Below are positions 5,596 through 7,093 of a stretch of 7,093 nt of DNA, piece by piece. Every line of letters starts with the position of its first letter. Within the stretch, counting starts at the first letter, position 1. The notes beneath the pieces were generated by a model, which was given only the letters and a program-made list of their open reading frames with translations, was not told the origin of the DNA and did no database searches. The DNA comes from an uncultured Actinomyces sp. (lineage in GTDB: Bacteria; Actinomycetota; Actinomycetes; Actinomycetales; Actinomycetaceae). The stretch covers positions 1 to 7,093 of the forward strand of contig CALBAF010000106.1 of the NCBI GenBank assembly GCA_937926415.1, given 5' to 3'. The position numbers and the translations under genes are program-made.

Positions 5596-6665
5596 ATCGT
5601 CCGCGAACCCCACGCCCGGCGGCGCTCGCGATCCTGGCGATCGGCGCGCTGACCCTGTCCGCCTGCTCGGGCACCAATGCGGATGCCCAAGCCCCACAGT
5701 CTTTTGACGGTGCGACGGCGACCGTCACGAAGGGCGACCTGGTGGGCGAGACCACCGTCCAGGGAACCCTCCACTACGCCGACTCCTACACCCTCAAGAG
5801 CGCCTTCGAGGGCGTCGTTACCGCCCTGCCCACGCCCGGCACGACCCTCACCCAGGGATCGCACGTGTACACGGTCGCCGGCAACAACACGTACCTGCTC
5901 CACGGGGCTACCCCCGCCTGGCGTGCGTTTGAGGAGGGCATGAGCGACGGCGAGGACGTCACCCAGCTGGAGACCGCGCTGTCCGAGCTCGGTTACTTCG
6001 AGGCCACCCCGAACGCCCACTTCGACTGGAACACCATCGCGGCGATCAAGAAGTGGCAGAAGGCCCTCACCCTGCCCCAGAGCGGCTCTCTGCCGCTGGG
6101 CACCGTCCTCTTCGCCCCCGAGGACCTGCGCATCGGTGCGCTCAAAGCACGCGTCGGCGATAACGCCACGATGGAGACGGAACTGTTCACGGCCTCCTCC
6201 TCGCGTCAGGTCATCTCCGCGAACCTCAAGCTCTCCGACCAGGCCCTCGGTGTCGTCGGTAACTCCGTGACCGTGCGCCTGCCCGGCTCGGCCACGACCA
6301 CGACTGGGACGATTACCTCGGTCGAGCCGCCGCGCGAGAAGGCCGGCGAGGAGGGATCCAAGGAGACGACCAAGGAACGAATCATTCCGATTACCGTCAC
6401 CCCCGATGACACCTCCGCCCTCGAAGGGCTCCAGGAGGCCTCGGTCTCCCTGGGCCTGACCTCCGAGACCCGCACAGGCGTGCTGTCCGTGCCCCTCGGC
6501 GCGCTCGCGGCCCTGAGCACCGACCAGTTCGGCGTCGAGGTCGTGGATGAGAAGGGCGAGATTCGCCGGGTTCCCGTCACCGTCGGCCTGTTCGCGGGAG
6601 ACCGCGTCGAAGTGAGCGGCGACGAGATCGCCGAAGGCCAGCGCGTGGTGGTGCCCAACCGATGA
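5592..6665 (+). CDS. Lipoprotein efflux adaptor (HlyD/MacA-like) with peptidoglycan-binding domain
   Basis: This is the probable extracytoplasmic adaptor of the ABC exporter encoded next. The 357-residue product has an export signal ending in the lipobox LSAC (Cys25), so it is membrane-anchored. Residues about 43-100 resemble a lipoyl/barrel-sandwich half ([16 protein letters not shown] … [22 protein letters not shown]). Residues about 118-170 form a PG_binding_1-type domain ([15 protein letters not shown] … [22 protein letters not shown]). The remainder returns to adaptor beta-barrel material (about 205-295) and a MacA-like C-terminal region ([12 protein letters not shown] … [19 protein letters not shown]). 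A Lys/Glu-rich loop lies at about 248-263. The GTG start at 5592 gives a clean signal peptide and a GTGA overlap with the upstream stop, with AGGGG at 5580-5584. An ATG at 5565 would add nine residues inside the upstream gene. Its stop overlaps the ATPase start. Confidence 0.88.
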   Translation: MNRPRTPRPAALAILAIGALTLSACSGTNADAQAPQSFDGATATVTKGDLVGETTVQGTLHYADSYTLKSAFEGVVTALPTPGTTLTQGSHVYTVAGNNTYLLHGATPAWRAFEEGMSDGEDVTQLETALSELGYFEATPNAHFDWNTIAAIKKWQKALTLPQSGSLPLGTVLFAPEDLRIGALKARVGDNATMETELFTASSSRQVISANLKLSDQALGVVGNSVTVRLPGSATTTTGTITSVEPPREKAGEEGSKETTKERIIPITVTPDDTSALEGLQEASVSLGLTSETRTGVLSVPLGALAALSTDQFGVEVVDEKGEIRRVPVTVGLFAGDRVEVSGDEIAEGQRVVVPNR

Positions 6666-7093
6666 GCCACATCCTGCAACTGACCGACGTGCACCGGTCC
6701 TTCGGCAGCCCGCCCGTGCACGCCTGCAACGGAGTGTCCCTGGCCGTCGACGAGGGCGAGTTCGTCGCCATCGTCGGGCCGTCCGGCTCCGGAAAATCCA
6801 CCCTGCTCAACCTCATCGGAACGCTCGACCGGCCCACCTCGGGCAGCGTGTGCATCAACGGCACGGACGTGTCCTCCCTGCGCGACACCGAGCTGTCGGG
6901 AGTGCGCTCCTCGCTGATCGGCTTCGTGTTCCAGCAGTTCCACCTGACGGCCGGCGTGTCCGCCTTGGATAACGTGGCCGACGGACTGCTCTACCGGGGC
7001 GTGCCCCGCGCTAAGCGCCGTGAGGCCGCGCGTGAGGCCCTGACCCGCGTGGGCCTCGGGCACCGCATGGACCACAAGCCCCACCAGATGTCG
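6662..7093 (+). CDS. ABC transporter ATP-binding protein, MacB/LolD type (3' end beyond the window)
   Basis: This is the cytoplasmic ATPase that powers the exporter. The 144 visible residues hold the first half of the nucleotide-binding domain: [19 protein letters not shown], then Walker [10 protein letters not shown] at 39-47, the [13 protein letters not shown] block typical of the MacB/LolD/FtsE group, and the Q-loop FVFQQFHL at 89-94. The window ends at HQMS, where the LSGGQ-type signature is about to begin. Walker B and the H-loop are therefore not visible. The ATG overlaps the adaptor stop as ATGA (6662-6665), a sign of translational coupling. The match to MacB-type ATPases and the adaptor upstream predict an FtsX/MacB-like permease gene immediately downstream, outside the window. 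The substrate cannot be told. Confidence 0.95.
   Translation, partial: MSHILQLTDVHRSFGSPPVHACNGVSLAVDEGEFVAIVGPSGSGKSTLLNLIGTLDRPTSGSVCINGTDVSSLRDTELSGVRSSLIGFVFQQFHLTAGVSALDNVADGLLYRGVPRAKRREAAREALTRVGLGHRMDHKPHQMS

Noticed and set aside
1..7093. CRISPR arrays, insertion sequences, phage or attachment sites
   Set aside because: No regularly spaced repeats beyond the TTTCAGG promoter repeats, no transposase or integrase frame, and uniform codon use across the genes.

Overview
This is a GC-rich stretch of chromosome from a high-GC Gram-positive (Actinobacteria). Codons overwhelmingly end in C or G, three of the eight main genes probably start at GTG, and the order tig–clpP1–clpP2–clpX with two tandem ClpP paralogues is typical of the phylum. 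The protein sequences and the lone chorismate mutase after clpX suggest an Actinomyces/Schaalia-like organism. That genus-level guess comes from memory of the families, not from a search.

Left part (1-4549), protein folding and degradation, all on the + strand: a short probable tail of an upstream gene (2-49) with a GC hairpin behind it; a promoter and hairpin leader for tig; tig (trigger factor, 266-1585), closed by a strong 15-bp terminator hairpin; clpP1 (1798-2409) and clpP2 (2409-3053), translationally coupled and closed by a long hairpin terminator (3065-3115); then clpX (3290-4549) with its own 236-bp upstream region, which holds an extended -10 candidate and a perfect match to the oxidative-stress SigR/SigH-type promoter pattern GGAAT-N18-GTT. 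Trigger factor meets nascent chains at the ribosome. ClpX unfolds tagged or misfolded proteins and feeds them into the mixed ClpP1P2 chamber. The terminators and promoters suggest at least three transcription units (tig, clpP1P2, clpX) rather than one operon.

Middle (4596-4952): a stand-alone AroQ-type chorismate mutase with a strong ribosome binding site directly behind a 22-nt hairpin.

Right part (4953-7093), cell-envelope export: an AT-richer promoter region with TTTCAGG direct repeats at 11-bp multiples and a duplicated segment of about 32 bp, followed by three overlapping genes. These encode a small lipoprotein with a duplicated two-cysteine module (5122-5595), a lipoprotein membrane-fusion/adaptor protein carrying a peptidoglycan-binding domain (5592-6665), and a MacB/LolD-type ABC ATPase cut by the window end (6662-7093). 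An FtsX/MacB-type permease is expected just downstream. The promoter layout suggests control by an OmpR/PhoB-family response regulator. This envelope operon is the least-understood and most interesting part of the window.
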